From Marinobacter sp. ANT_B65 (GTDB lineage Bacteria; Pseudomonadota; Gammaproteobacteria; Pseudomonadales; Oleiphilaceae), in contig NZ_NXGV01000001.1 of the NCBI RefSeq assembly GCF_002407605.1, positions 2,152,001 through 2,216,000 on the forward strand: DNA of 64,000 nt, written 5' to 3'. How positions within the stretch are numbered: position 1 is the stretch's first letter; every line of letters begins with the position of its first letter. The position numbers and the translations under genes are program-made. Shown piece after piece: positions 52,087 to 61,162 of the stretch. The notes under the pieces were generated by a model, which did no database searches, was not told the origin of the DNA, and was given only the letters and a program-made list of their open reading frames with translations.

Positions 52087-54015
52087 ATGGAACCGGTTAT
52101 GTCATCAGGAAATCAGGACAGCACACGCCCCCAGAATACCCGCTCTATTATGAACTTCCTGCGGGTGCACGCGCCTTTCTCCAGCATGGATGACGATCAT
52201 CTCGCACACTTTGCCGAACACGCCACGTTGCGATTCTATGCCGATGGTGACGTTGTTCTGTCGCCCGACGAAGGTATTGTCCGAAGATTCTATGTTGTGA
52301 AACAGGGGCGGATCCGTGGAGAGCGCCACAACGAGAAAGCCGACAAAACCGAAACTACGTTTGAAATAAGCCAGGGTGAGTGTTTTCCCCTCGCGGCCAT
52401 CATAGGTGAACGCCCTACCCGGACGCTACACCGTGCCGCTGGTGACACTTTCTGCCTGAGCATTGAGCAGGATGCTTTCGTAACTCTGATATCCGAAAGC
52501 GAGCCGTTCCGTGATTTCTGCCTGCGCGGTGTCAGCAGCCTGCTGGACCAGGTAAACCAGCGTATACAAACGGGCGCGATGGCGTCCATTGGCTCAAGCA
52601 TATCCCTGAGCACGCCGCTCGAACGCTACGCCCTTCGAAACCCTATTGTATGCTCGCCAGACCTGCCAATCCGCAAAGCGGTAGCCCGCATGCATGAAAA
52701 CAATGTCGGCAGTATCGTTATCACCGATGACAGCAGACACCCGACCGGAATCTTTACCCTCCGCGATTTACGCACAATGATTGCGGAAGAGACCTGTACG
52801 CTGGAGGCTCCCGTCCGCCAGATAATGACGAAAACCCCCTGCTGCCTTCCCGCCCATGCAGATGCTTTCGATGCAGCCATGCTGATGGCAGAACACCACT
52901 TTGCACACCTTTGCGTGATCAATGAGGATAAGCAATTGATCGGAATGGTGTCTGAACGTGACCTGTTCTCGCTGCAACGGGTTGATCTGGTTAACCTCGC
53001 ACGCACCATTGGCACCGCCACACATTTGCGGACACTGGTAAGCCTGCGCGCGGATGTCTCCCGCCTGGTAGATGCCATGCTGGCCCATGGCGCAGATTCG
53101 GGACAGGTAGTAAAGATCATCACAACGCTCAACGACGTTACTGTCAGGCGTGTCCTGGAACTCAATATCAAGAAAAACGACCCGGGCATTCCATTCACCT
53201 GGCTCACCTTTGGCAGCGAAGGACGGCAGGAACAGACACTGCTTACAGACCAGGATAACGGCATCCTTTTCCAGACGCCGGAGGGTATGACTGAAGATCA
53301 GGTAAGAGAAAAGCTGCTGCCATTCGCCCGGACAGTCAACGACGAGCTTGCCGAATGCGGCTTTACCTTGTGCAAAGGTAATATTATGGCAAGCAACCCG
53401 AAGCTGTGCCTGAGCGACCGCGAGTGGGATGACTGGTTCATCCGTTTTATTGACGCATCCACTCCGCAAAACCTTGTCTACTCATCCATTTTTCTGGACA
53501 TGAGAGCAGTGTTCGGCCCGATGGACCCTTTACACAAACTCTTTGAAAAAGTGCTCACAAGAATCCAGAAAAACGCGCTTTTCCAAAAAATGCTTGCAGG
53601 CAACGCATTCCAGAGAAAACCAGCGCTGACCATGTTCCGCAGCTTCCGCTACGTTTCTGAGGGTAAGAAACACAGCGTGGACCTTAAGCGTCAGGGCCTC
53701 GCACCTTTTGTGGAAGCCGTACGCGTGTTTGCGCTTGCCAATGGTGTTGAATGTGCAAATACACTTGAAAGAATGGATGAGCTGGTCAGGAAAGGTGTTT
53801 TTGATGCCAAGGATGCCAACGCCTGGAAAGAAGCCTACAGCCTTATCCAGGCTATTCGCATGCGGGCACATCAGGAAATGCTGGACCAGGGTGAAGAACT
53901 CACCAATTACATAGATCCGGACGATCTGAATCCGCTGGACAGGCGCATTCTACGTGAATCGTTCCGCCAGGCTCAGCGCCTGCAACAGAAACTCGAAGTT
54001 ACCTATCAACTATAA
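52087..54015 (+). CDS. cNMP-binding, CBS and DUF294 nucleotidyltransferase-like protein
   Basis: The 642-residue cytoplasmic protein has a cyclic-nucleotide-binding domain (about 25-145), two CBS domains (PIRKAVARMHENNVGSIVITDD and TPCCLPAHADAFDAAMLMAEHHFAHLCVI, about 195-310) and a DUF294 nucleotidyltransferase-like domain (WLTFGSEGRQEQTLLTDQDNG), followed by its C-terminal helical domain. The G-S-x-x-R and D-x-D residues of the GlnE-like transferase are kept, so it may be active. The domain order matches signal-transduction proteins found next to acetate-type symporters. An ATG at 52099 is an alternative start. The exonuclease gene follows 17 bases later. Confidence 0.88.
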   Translation: MEPVMSSGNQDSTRPQNTRSIMNFLRVHAPFSSMDDDHLAHFAEHATLRFYADGDVVLSPDEGIVRRFYVVKQGRIRGERHNEKADKTETTFEISQGECFPLAAIIGERPTRTLHRAAGDTFCLSIEQDAFVTLISESEPFRDFCLRGVSSLLDQVNQRIQTGAMASIGSSISLSTPLERYALRNPIVCSPDLPIRKAVARMHENNVGSIVITDDSRHPTGIFTLRDLRTMIAEETCTLEAPVRQIMTKTPCCLPAHADAFDAAMLMAEHHFAHLCVINEDKQLIGMVSERDLFSLQRVDLVNLARTIGTATHLRTLVSLRADVSRLVDAMLAHGADSGQVVKIITTLNDVTVRRVLELNIKKNDPGIPFTWLTFGSEGRQEQTLLTDQDNGILFQTPEGMTEDQVREKLLPFARTVNDELAECGFTLCKGNIMASNPKLCLSDREWDDWFIRFIDASTPQNLVYSSIFLDMRAVFGPMDPLHKLFEKVLTRIQKNALFQKMLAGNAFQRKPALTMFRSFRYVSEGKKHSVDLKRQGLAPFVEAVRVFALANGVECANTLERMDELVRKGVFDAKDANAWKEAYSLIQAIRMRAHQEMLDQGEELTNYIDPDDLNPLDRRILRESFRQAQRLQQKLEVTYQL

Positions 54016-54032
54016 ACCCGGGTCGCCGCCTC

Positions 54033-54740
54033 ATGTTTGAACAGCTCAGACAATGGATTGAACGTCGCCGGGCAGGCCAGACGGGCCACGCCGGACCTGC
54101 GAATATGCCCTCCCCTAAAATCCCCGGGGATCAACTGCTCTCGGAATGTCGCCTGATTGTTCTGGACCTCGAGACCACCGGGCTGCATACAACAAAGGAT
54201 GAAGTCATCGCCATTGGCGCAGTTGCAATCAACAACGGAGCAATCGACCTCAGTGATCAGTTCGACCTGATCCTGAGACGCCCTGAACTGGACATCACCA
54301 AAACAGTATTGATTCACGGCATAGGGCCGGAAGCCCTTACTCAGGGACATGAGACGGAAGATGCACTGCTGTTTCTGCTTGAGTGGATGAATGGCGCCCC
54401 TGTGCTTGCCTATCACTCCGCATTCGACCAGAAGTTTCTCGAAAAGACTCTAAAGGCGGAACTTGGCTATACCCAAAGTCATACATGGATGGACGTGGCT
54501 GACCTCTTGCCTGCATTTTTCCCGGACGCACTCACCAACGGCAAAGGCCTGGATAACTGGGCAGACCATTTTGGCCTGGAGGTAAACGAAAGACATCATG
54601 CGGCTTCAGATGCACTGGCTACCGCCGAGCTGACCCTTGTTGCACTTAACAAAGCCCACAAAGATGGCCTCAGGACCCTCAAGGAACTGCACGACAAATT
54701 GCGATACCACCGCCAACTGAAAAGCCTGCACCGAATGTAA
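54033..54740 (+). CDS. 3'-5' exonuclease, DNA polymerase III epsilon-like
   Basis: The 235-residue protein has a DEDDh exonuclease fold: LIVLDLETTGLHTTKDEVIAIGAV (Exo I), VLAYHSAFDQKFLEKTL (Exo II) and NERHHAASDALATAELTLVAL (Exo III with the His and last Asp). It is shorter than the replisome epsilon subunit and lacks an obvious clamp-binding motif, so it is more likely a repair or RNA-related exonuclease. It sits in the same run as the DUF294 protein and precedes the symporter genes. Confidence 0.87.
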   Translation: MFEQLRQWIERRRAGQTGHAGPANMPSPKIPGDQLLSECRLIVLDLETTGLHTTKDEVIAIGAVAINNGAIDLSDQFDLILRRPELDITKTVLIHGIGPEALTQGHETEDALLFLLEWMNGAPVLAYHSAFDQKFLEKTLKAELGYTQSHTWMDVADLLPAFFPDALTNGKGLDNWADHFGLEVNERHHAASDALATAELTLVALNKAHKDGLRTLKELHDKLRYHRQLKSLHRM

Positions 54741-54872
54741 CTCCCACACGGGAAATCCTGAAGAAACAGATGCCTGTCACAGCAATAAGCTCAAAATTAG
54801 ACTTTTTGCCAATATCTATAAATCAACCGACGGGTAGAGTCGTAGAGGAGGACAAGTAGGGGAAATACTAAT

Positions 54873-54947
54873 ATGAATAATAAACTCTCTGGTTCGCTCA
54901 GCTCACCGAAAAACCATCATAGATCAACAACAACAAGACAGGAGTAA
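54873..54947 (+). CDS. Possible 24-codon leader peptide of the DUF4212-symporter operon
   Basis: An ATG at 54873 preceded by a GGGG-type purine run opens a frame of 24 codons (MNNKLSGSLSSPKNHHRSTT then TRQE) that ends with taa at 54945-54947. The stop overlaps the GGAG ribosome site (54941-54944) of the DUF4212 gene, so ribosomes on the leader would reach that site. No conserved motif is seen. It may be chance; the 211-base gap holds no other gene. Confidence 0.35.
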   Translation: MNNKLSGSLSSPKNHHRSTTTRQE

Positions 54948-54951
54948 TCCT

Positions 54952-55215
54952 ATGTCAGGTCACAACTATGACGCTAAAGAATACTGGAAGGCGAATCTTC
55001 GCCTGATATTCGGGAGCCTTATTGTCTGGGCTCTGGTTTCTTATGGCTTCGCAATCCTTCTTCGCCCCATGCTCTCCGGTATCCCTATCGGCGGCACGGA
55101 TTTGGGTTTCTGGTTCGCTCAACAGGGCTCAATTCTCACGTTCATTGGTCTGATTTTCCACTATGCGTGGCGAATGAACAAAATCGATGAACAATTCGGC
55201 GTGAGCGAGGAATAA
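54952..55215 (+). CDS. DUF4212 small subunit of a sodium/solute symporter
   Basis: The 87-residue protein has two membrane segments (LIFGSLIVWALVSYGFAILL and SILTFIGLIFHYAWRMNKID) and the DUF4212 pattern YWKANLRLIFGSL at the N-terminus. It is always paired with a sodium:solute symporter of the VC_2705 subfamily, here encoded 4 bases downstream. The ATG has GGAG 7 bases upstream. It is thought to be a small subunit of that transporter. Confidence 0.92.
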   Translation: MSGHNYDAKEYWKANLRLIFGSLIVWALVSYGFAILLRPMLSGIPIGGTDLGFWFAQQGSILTFIGLIFHYAWRMNKIDEQFGVSEE

Positions 55216-55219
55216 GCGT

Positions 55220-56986
55220 ATGAGCCAATTCGGAATTAACATCATGTTTGTAGGTGGGTCATTCCTCATCTACATCCTTATCGCTATCTGGGCCAAGGCC
55301 GGAAGCACAAAAGACTTCTACGTTGCCGGCGGCGGCGTTCATCCTGTCACCAACGGTATGGCAATTGGTGCAGACTGGATGTCCGCAGCGTCCTTTATCT
55401 CCATGGCCGGCATTATCGCAGCCAGTGGCTACGCCAGCTCAGCCTACCTTATGGGCTGGACAGGTGGTTACGTTCTGCTTGCTATGCTCCTGGCGCCTTA
55501 CCTGCGCAAGTTCGGCAAGTTCACGGTTCCGGAGTTTATCGGCGACCGCTTCTATAGCAAGAACGCACGTCTGGTAGCGGTTATCTGCCTGATCGTTGCA
55601 TCATTGACCTACGTTATTGGCCAGATGGCTGGTGCCGGCGTTGCCTTCTCCCGCTTCCTGGAAGTTGATTCAACAACCGGCCTGATCATCGCAGCTATCG
55701 TAATCTTTATCTATTCAGTACTCGGCGGCATGAAAGGCATCACCTACACTCAGGTTGCCCAGTATGTTGTACTGATTATTGCCTACACCATTCCCGCAGT
55801 GTTCATTTCGCTGCAACTGACCGGTAACCCGATCCCTGCACTGGGTCTGTTCTCCACACACATCGATTCAGGCATGCCGATTCTCGACAAACTGAATCAG
55901 ATCATCAGTGACGTAGGCTTCAATGAGTACACTGCAGATGTCGATAGCCACCTGAACATGGTGCTGTTCACTCTGACGCTTATGATCGGTACTGCTGGTC
56001 TTCCGCACGTTATCATTCGGTTCTTCACCGTTCCCAAGGTTGCTGATGCTCGCTGGTCAGCGGGCTGGGCTCTGGTATTCATTGCGCTGCTGTACCTTAC
56101 AGCTCCGGCTGTAGCGTCCATGGCTCGTCTGAACCTGATGACAACCATTTATCCTGATGGTACCGCTGCTGAGCCGATTGAATACGACAATCGTCCACAG
56201 TGGGTTAAAGAATGGGAAGTCACCGGCCTGATCAAGTTTGTTGACAAAAACGAAGATGGCCGCATCCAGCTTTACAATGATGCTCCGTCATTCCAGGCTG
56301 AGGCTGATGCCCGCGGCTGGAAAGGAAACGAACTGGACGTAAACCGTGACATCCTGGTACTCGCCAACCCGGAGATTGCCAATCTTCCTGGCTGGGTTAT
56401 CGGTCTGATCGCCGCGGGTGGTCTGGCAGCTGCACTCTCAACAGCAGCCGGCCTGCTACTCGCGATATCTTCGGCAATCAGTCACGATCTGATCAAAGGT
56501 TCGCTTAATCCGGGAATTTCAGATAAAGGCGAGTTGCTGGCAGCCCGTATCTCGATGGCCGTTGCGATTGTTGTGGCAACATACCTCGGTGCAAATCCTC
56601 CAGGGTTCGCTGCTCAGGTTGTGGCACTGGCATTCGGTATTGCAGCTGCATCCCTGTTCCCGACTCTGATGATGGGTATCTTCTCGAAACGCATTAACAA
56701 TACCGGTGCCATCGCGGGTATGCTGTGCGGTCTGGCGTTCACTCTGACGTACATCTTCGTGTACAAAGGATGGTTCTTCATACCAGGTACAGCCAACCTC
56801 GCTGACACTCCGGCGAACTGGGTATTCGGTATCTCTCCGTTGTCTATTGGTGCAATTGGTGCCATCGTCAACTTTGCGGTAGCCTTCGCTGTATCCAATG
56901 CGACTGAAGAGCCGCCCGTTGAGATTCAGGAGCTGGTTGAGAGTGTTCGTTACCCACGCGGTGCAGGACAGGCTCAAGACCACTAA
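55220..56986 (+). CDS. Sodium:solute symporter, VC_2705 (acetate-type) subfamily
   Basis: The 588-residue transporter has about 13 membrane segments and the SSS signature (FYVAGGGVHPVTNGMAIGADWMSAASFISMAG and GLAAALSTAAGLLLAISSAISHDL). With its DUF4212 partner it probably takes up acetate or a related small carboxylate using sodium; the substrate is inferred from related systems. Between two membrane segments an extra soluble loop (about 315-380) holds DKNEDGRIQLYND, which resembles an EF-hand calcium loop. A strong terminator follows at 57034-57062. Confidence 0.92.
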   Translation: MSQFGINIMFVGGSFLIYILIAIWAKAGSTKDFYVAGGGVHPVTNGMAIGADWMSAASFISMAGIIAASGYASSAYLMGWTGGYVLLAMLLAPYLRKFGKFTVPEFIGDRFYSKNARLVAVICLIVASLTYVIGQMAGAGVAFSRFLEVDSTTGLIIAAIVIFIYSVLGGMKGITYTQVAQYVVLIIAYTIPAVFISLQLTGNPIPALGLFSTHIDSGMPILDKLNQIISDVGFNEYTADVDSHLNMVLFTLTLMIGTAGLPHVIIRFFTVPKVADARWSAGWALVFIALLYLTAPAVASMARLNLMTTIYPDGTAAEPIEYDNRPQWVKEWEVTGLIKFVDKNEDGRIQLYNDAPSFQAEADARGWKGNELDVNRDILVLANPEIANLPGWVIGLIAAGGLAAALSTAAGLLLAISSAISHDLIKGSLNPGISDKGELLAARISMAVAIVVATYLGANPPGFAAQVVALAFGIAAASLFPTLMMGIFSKRINNTGAIAGMLCGLAFTLTYIFVYKGWFFIPGTANLADTPANWVFGISPLSIGAIGAIVNFAVAFAVSNATEEPPVEIQELVESVRYPRGAGQAQDH

Positions 56987-57033
56987 GCAACAACCTAACC
57001 TGTTCCACTCATTGTGTTGACAGGTTGTTACTG

Positions 57034-57069
57034 AACGGGCTTCCTCCTAGAGGAAGCCCGTTCTTTTTT
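57034..57069 (+). terminator. Intrinsic terminator after the symporter gene
   Basis: acgggcttcct (57035-57045) pairs with aggaagcccgt (57051-57061) around a 5-base loop, followed by ttcttttttaa. It lies 48 bases after the symporter stop and 15 bases before the next gene, so that gene likely has read-through transcription or its own promoter nearby. Confidence 0.9.
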
Positions 57070-57083
57070 AAGGAAACACATTT

Positions 57084-57590
57084 ATGTTCTGGACTCTTGT
57101 CGCCACCGTATTTTGTGGCCTGGGTGCTGCAGGTATCGCTCTCGGAATCCGGGCGGCTACCCGCAATATGGCACCGAAATGGATTATTCCGGTATTTGCC
57201 GGAGCAGGCATGCTTGGTTATCTGATCTATGGTGAATACATCTGGTACGATCATAAACAGTCACGCCTGCCAGAAGAGGCAGTAGTCGTGAGTACAGAGA
57301 GCAAAGGAATATTCTGGCGCCCCTGGTCACTGGTTTACCCGTACGTAACGGCGTTCTCCACTGTAGACACGAACAGCATCGCACGCGACACGAGCAATCC
57401 GGATATCATCCGTTTTACGCTCTACCGCTTTGAACAGAAAATGACAGACACAGTCGCCCACCGGGTTCATATTATTAACTGCACGACTCGAGAGGTTGTT
57501 CCCATCGGTTCTGATGGAACCCCACGGGTAGACAACCTGAAAGTCCTGGACCGGGAAGACCTGCTTTTCTCCACCGTATGTGCTGGTTGA
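57084..57590 (+). CDS. Conserved membrane protein of unknown function
   Basis: The 168-residue protein has two N-terminal membrane segments (WTLVATVFCGLGAAGIALGI and WIIPVFAGAGMLGYLIYGEY) and a soluble domain of about 110 residues with FWRPWSLVYPYVTAFSTVDTNS and TVAHRVHIINCTTREVVPI. I do not recognise the family. It sits between the symporter terminator and the symporter-hybrid kinase, 53 bases before the latter. This suggests, without proof, a role with the kinase. Confidence 0.75.
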   Translation: MFWTLVATVFCGLGAAGIALGIRAATRNMAPKWIIPVFAGAGMLGYLIYGEYIWYDHKQSRLPEEAVVVSTESKGIFWRPWSLVYPYVTAFSTVDTNSIARDTSNPDIIRFTLYRFEQKMTDTVAHRVHIINCTTREVVPIGSDGTPRVDNLKVLDREDLLFSTVCAG

Positions 57591-57643
57591 TATTCCGGCA
57601 ATGGGCAATATAAAGCCGCCCGACATAACGGAAATAAATAAAT

Positions 57644-60600
57644 ATGATTAGTGCCTGGTTGCTGGTTTTAATTTCCATCACCTACATATCTATCCTGTTT
57701 ATCATCGCTTGGGCCGGTGATAAACATCCCGGGCTTTATCGCAAGCGACTGGCACGAACCCATGTGTATTCGCTGTCACTGGCCGTCTACTTCACTTCCT
57801 GGACATTTTACGGCGCCGTCGGCCGTGCTACCCAGGAGGGGCTGGGCTTCCTGCCAATCTATCTCGGACCTCTACTGGTTTTCGTTTTCGGCGCTCCACT
57901 GTTGCGCCGGATTATTCACATAAGTAAACGAAACAACAGCACATCCATAGCAGACTTCATCGCCTCCCGGTATGGAAAATCCCAGCTGCTGGCTGCCATG
58001 ATTGCAGCCTTCGCGCTGATCGGCAGCGTGCCCTACATCGCACTGCAACTGAAAGCTATCGCCATGGGTTTCAGTGTGTTGTCCGACCCAGGTGCAGGTG
58101 CGGGAGAGCTGAGTTCCGCTGCCTGGAATGATGCTGCGTGGTATATAACCCTTGCGCTCACCGTATTCACCATACTTTTTGGCACTCGCCACCTGGAATC
58201 TACCGAGCATCATCGCGGTATGATTCAGGCCGTTGCTTTTGAATCACTGATCAAGCTCGTTGCTTTCGTAGCCGTTGGTCTGTTTGTCGGGTATGGGCTC
58301 TACAACGGTTTTGGTGATTTGTTCGCAAATATCCAGCAGGCAGACCTCACGGGCATTCTGACAACAGAGGCGATTGAAGCTCCCGCGTTCATCACTCAAA
58401 CCCTGGTGGCAATGCTTGCCATCATCTGCCTGCCAAGACAGTTTCACGTCATGGTGGTCGAAAATGCCGACTCCCGGGACTTTGAAGTTGCCCGCTGGGC
58501 GATGCCGATTTACCTCGTGGTGGCCAGCGCCTTCGTACTACCCATTGCAGCAGCAGGCCTTCTTGCTCCTGAAGCAATAGCAAGTAATCCCGACATACTG
58601 ATCCTGCAACTGCCCATTATGGCAGGCAAAGAATGGCTGGCTATTCTCGCATTCCTTGGTGGTGGATCCGCTGCTGCTGCCATGGTTATTGTCTGCTCGG
58701 TTGCTATTGCCACCATGGTGAGCAACGAAATCATCATGCCAGCACTTCTCAAGTTTTTCCGGCCACGAATGAACCGGCAGGCTGACCTGAGTTCCTTGCT
58801 GCTTGGCATTCGCAGAGTGGCGATTTTTGTCGTTCTTCTGACTGCCTATGGTTTTTACCGTATGGCGGGTGAAGACTACAGTTTGACCTCATTCGGTCTG
58901 CTATCGTTTGCCGCAGCCGCGCAATTCGGGCCGGCACTGGTGGGTGGCATACTCTGGAGGCGCGGCAATGCTACCGGTGCCACCTGGGGACTGGGGCTCG
59001 GCTTTCTCATGTGGTGTTACACCCTACTGCTCCCGGCCCTGACATCAACAGGCTGGTTTACCGATTCGCTGATCAACCAGGGAATCTGGGGTTTAAGCTG
59101 GACGCGCCCCACTGCATTATTCGGACTTGAGCTCGACCAGACCAGCCATGGCATTATCTGGAGCCTGGGCATCAATACACTGGCCTACGTAACACTCTCT
59201 CTGGTGACCCGCCAACGAGTGCGCGAAAAGATCCAGATCGCCTCGTTTTTCCGCGACCCCCATCCCAAGGGCGATACGGTTCAGCATCAAAGCTGGCAAA
59301 GAGAAATTCTCACATCAGATCTGCAAGCTCTTACTGACAGATTCATGGGAGAGGAGCGCTCCGAAACCATTTTCCTGAATTACGGACGGCGTAATGCTAT
59401 AAGGCTCCACCCACATCGCCCGGCTTCATCTCATCTGATGAAATACATAGAACGCCAGCTGGCGTCTGTAATTGGTGCCTCTACCGCAAGGGTTGTTCTG
59501 GAGTCGACCCTTACGGGTCGCGACATGCAGATAGAAGATGTAGTCAGCATTGTTGACGAAGCATCTCAAGCCATGACCTTCAGCCGGGAGCTTCTGCAAT
59601 CAGCCATCGAGAATATCAGTCTTGGCGTGTCTGTGGTGAACCAGCAACAGCAGTTGGTGGTCTGGAACCACCGTTATCTGGAACTCTTCACTTACCCGAA
59701 AGGCTTTGTAAGAGTTGGACGCCCGGCTGAAGATCTCATGCGCTATAACCTCACCAACGCGAACCTCCCGGCGCGGCGCATCGATGAAATTATTACAAAC
59801 CACTACTCCAGCATGCGCGAAGGTAAGCCCATATCTTACGAACGCCAGCGGCCAGATGGAACGATCGTTCGAGTAGACGGCAGCCCGATCCCTGGTGGCG
59901 GCTACGTAACCACATTTCAGGATATTACAGCGATGCGCCGGACTGAACAGGCGCTCAAGGAAACCAATACCTATCTCGAACAAAGGGTCAAAGAGCGTAC
60001 CCAGGAGCTGCAGGTAATCAACGAGCAGATGCTCAAAGCAAAATCTGTTGCCGAGCAGGCAAACCAGAGTAAAACCCGCTTTCTTGCATCAGCCAGTCAC
60101 GATCTGCTTCAGCCGCTGAATGCTGCCCGGCTGTTTACTTCTGCGCTTGCCGGAAAAGCCAATAACGCCGAAACCAAAGAACTCGTAAATCATATTGATA
60201 GCTCACTCGGCGCAGCCGAAGAAATAATCAGCACCCTGCTCGATATTTCCAAGCTCGATGCTGGAGCATTGGAATCAGACATTGGGGTATTCCCGGTAAA
60301 CGACATCATGCGCCATCTGGCCACAGATTTTACTGCCATTGCGGAAGACCAGGGGCTCAAGCTTCACGTTGTGCCCAGCAGCGCCTGGATTCGTTCAGAT
60401 TCAAAACTATTGCGCCGTGTGGTGCAAAACTTCCTGTCTAACGCGATACGCTATACCCCGGAGGGAAAAATTCTGTTGGGTTGTCGCCGCCTCAAAGGGT
60501 ATCTCCGTATAGAAGTGTGGGATACCGGCCCAGGCATACCAGAAGACCAGCTCGCCTTTATTTTCGAAGAGTTCCGGCGCTTTCAGCACGGTAGAGACAA

Positions 60601-61162
60601 AAACGGGCTGGGACTTGGCCTCGCAATCGTTGATCGAATCAGCGGTATGCTGAATCACCCAGTGAGTGTCCAGTCCGTTCAGGGCAAAGGAAGTGTATTC
60701 GGTATAACAGTACCCCTTGCACCGGCAGATCAGGCCTACAAGGCAGCCGAAACAGCTGCGACAAGTTCCCGGCGGGTTTCCAGCCTGGGGGGATTAAGCG
60801 TACTTTGTATTGATAACGATCCGGCAATTCTCCGGGGGATGGTTGCCCTTCTGGATAACTGGCAGTGCGATGTTACGGCGGCCCAGAGCCTCGAAGAGGC
60901 ACTGGAACATCTGCACGGAGAACAACCCGATATTATACTTGCGGACTACCAGCTCGATGACGACAAGAATGGGCTGGACGCAATGGACTCTATACGGCAT
61001 GCCGTCGGGCGCGAGATTCCAGGCATCCTGATAACCGGCTATATGGCGACTGAAGTACGGGAGGATGCAATAGAGCGTGGCTATCAGATTCTATACAAAC
61101 CCGTGAAACCAGCCGCACTGAGGGCAATGGTGAACAAGCTGCTGAAACAAAAACGCTCATGA
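57644..61162 (+). CDS. Hybrid histidine kinase with N-terminal sodium/solute-symporter domain (CrbS-like)
   Basis: The 1172-residue protein joins an SSS-type transporter region of about 13 membrane segments (about 1-495), a linker, a PAS domain (SAIENISLGVSVVNQQQQLVVWN, about 650-765) and a coiled coil. The kinase core follows, with FLASASHDLLQPLNAARLF (phospho-His about 817), VQNFLSNAIRYTPEG, WDTGPGIPEDQ and GLGLGLAIVDRI. A C-terminal receiver domain (about 1050-1172) has LADYQLDDDKNGLDAMDSIR and ILYKPVKPAAL. The architecture matches CrbS/MxtR kinases controlling acetate use, and the acetate-type symporter next door agrees. Its stop overlaps the next gene by 4 bases. Confidence 0.92.
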   Translation: MISAWLLVLISITYISILFIIAWAGDKHPGLYRKRLARTHVYSLSLAVYFTSWTFYGAVGRATQEGLGFLPIYLGPLLVFVFGAPLLRRIIHISKRNNSTSIADFIASRYGKSQLLAAMIAAFALIGSVPYIALQLKAIAMGFSVLSDPGAGAGELSSAAWNDAAWYITLALTVFTILFGTRHLESTEHHRGMIQAVAFESLIKLVAFVAVGLFVGYGLYNGFGDLFANIQQADLTGILTTEAIEAPAFITQTLVAMLAIICLPRQFHVMVVENADSRDFEVARWAMPIYLVVASAFVLPIAAAGLLAPEAIASNPDILILQLPIMAGKEWLAILAFLGGGSAAAAMVIVCSVAIATMVSNEIIMPALLKFFRPRMNRQADLSSLLLGIRRVAIFVVLLTAYGFYRMAGEDYSLTSFGLLSFAAAAQFGPALVGGILWRRGNATGATWGLGLGFLMWCYTLLLPALTSTGWFTDSLINQGIWGLSWTRPTALFGLELDQTSHGIIWSLGINTLAYVTLSLVTRQRVREKIQIASFFRDPHPKGDTVQHQSWQREILTSDLQALTDRFMGEERSETIFLNYGRRNAIRLHPHRPASSHLMKYIERQLASVIGASTARVVLESTLTGRDMQIEDVVSIVDEASQAMTFSRELLQSAIENISLGVSVVNQQQQLVVWNHRYLELFTYPKGFVRVGRPAEDLMRYNLTNANLPARRIDEIITNHYSSMREGKPISYERQRPDGTIVRVDGSPIPGGGYVTTFQDITAMRRTEQALKETNTYLEQRVKERTQELQVINEQMLKAKSVAEQANQSKTRFLASASHDLLQPLNAARLFTSALAGKANNAETKELVNHIDSSLGAAEEIISTLLDISKLDAGALESDIGVFPVNDIMRHLATDFTAIAEDQGLKLHVVPSSAWIRSDSKLLRRVVQNFLSNAIRYTPEGKILLGCRRLKGYLRIEVWDTGPGIPEDQLAFIFEEFRRFQHGRDKNGLGLGLAIVDRISGMLNHPVSVQSVQGKGSVFGITVPLAPADQAYKAAETAATSSRRVSSLGGLSVLCIDNDPAILRGMVALLDNWQCDVTAAQSLEEALEHLHGEQPDIILADYQLDDDKNGLDAMDSIRHAVGREIPGILITGYMATEVREDAIERGYQILYKPVKPAALRAMVNKLLKQKRS

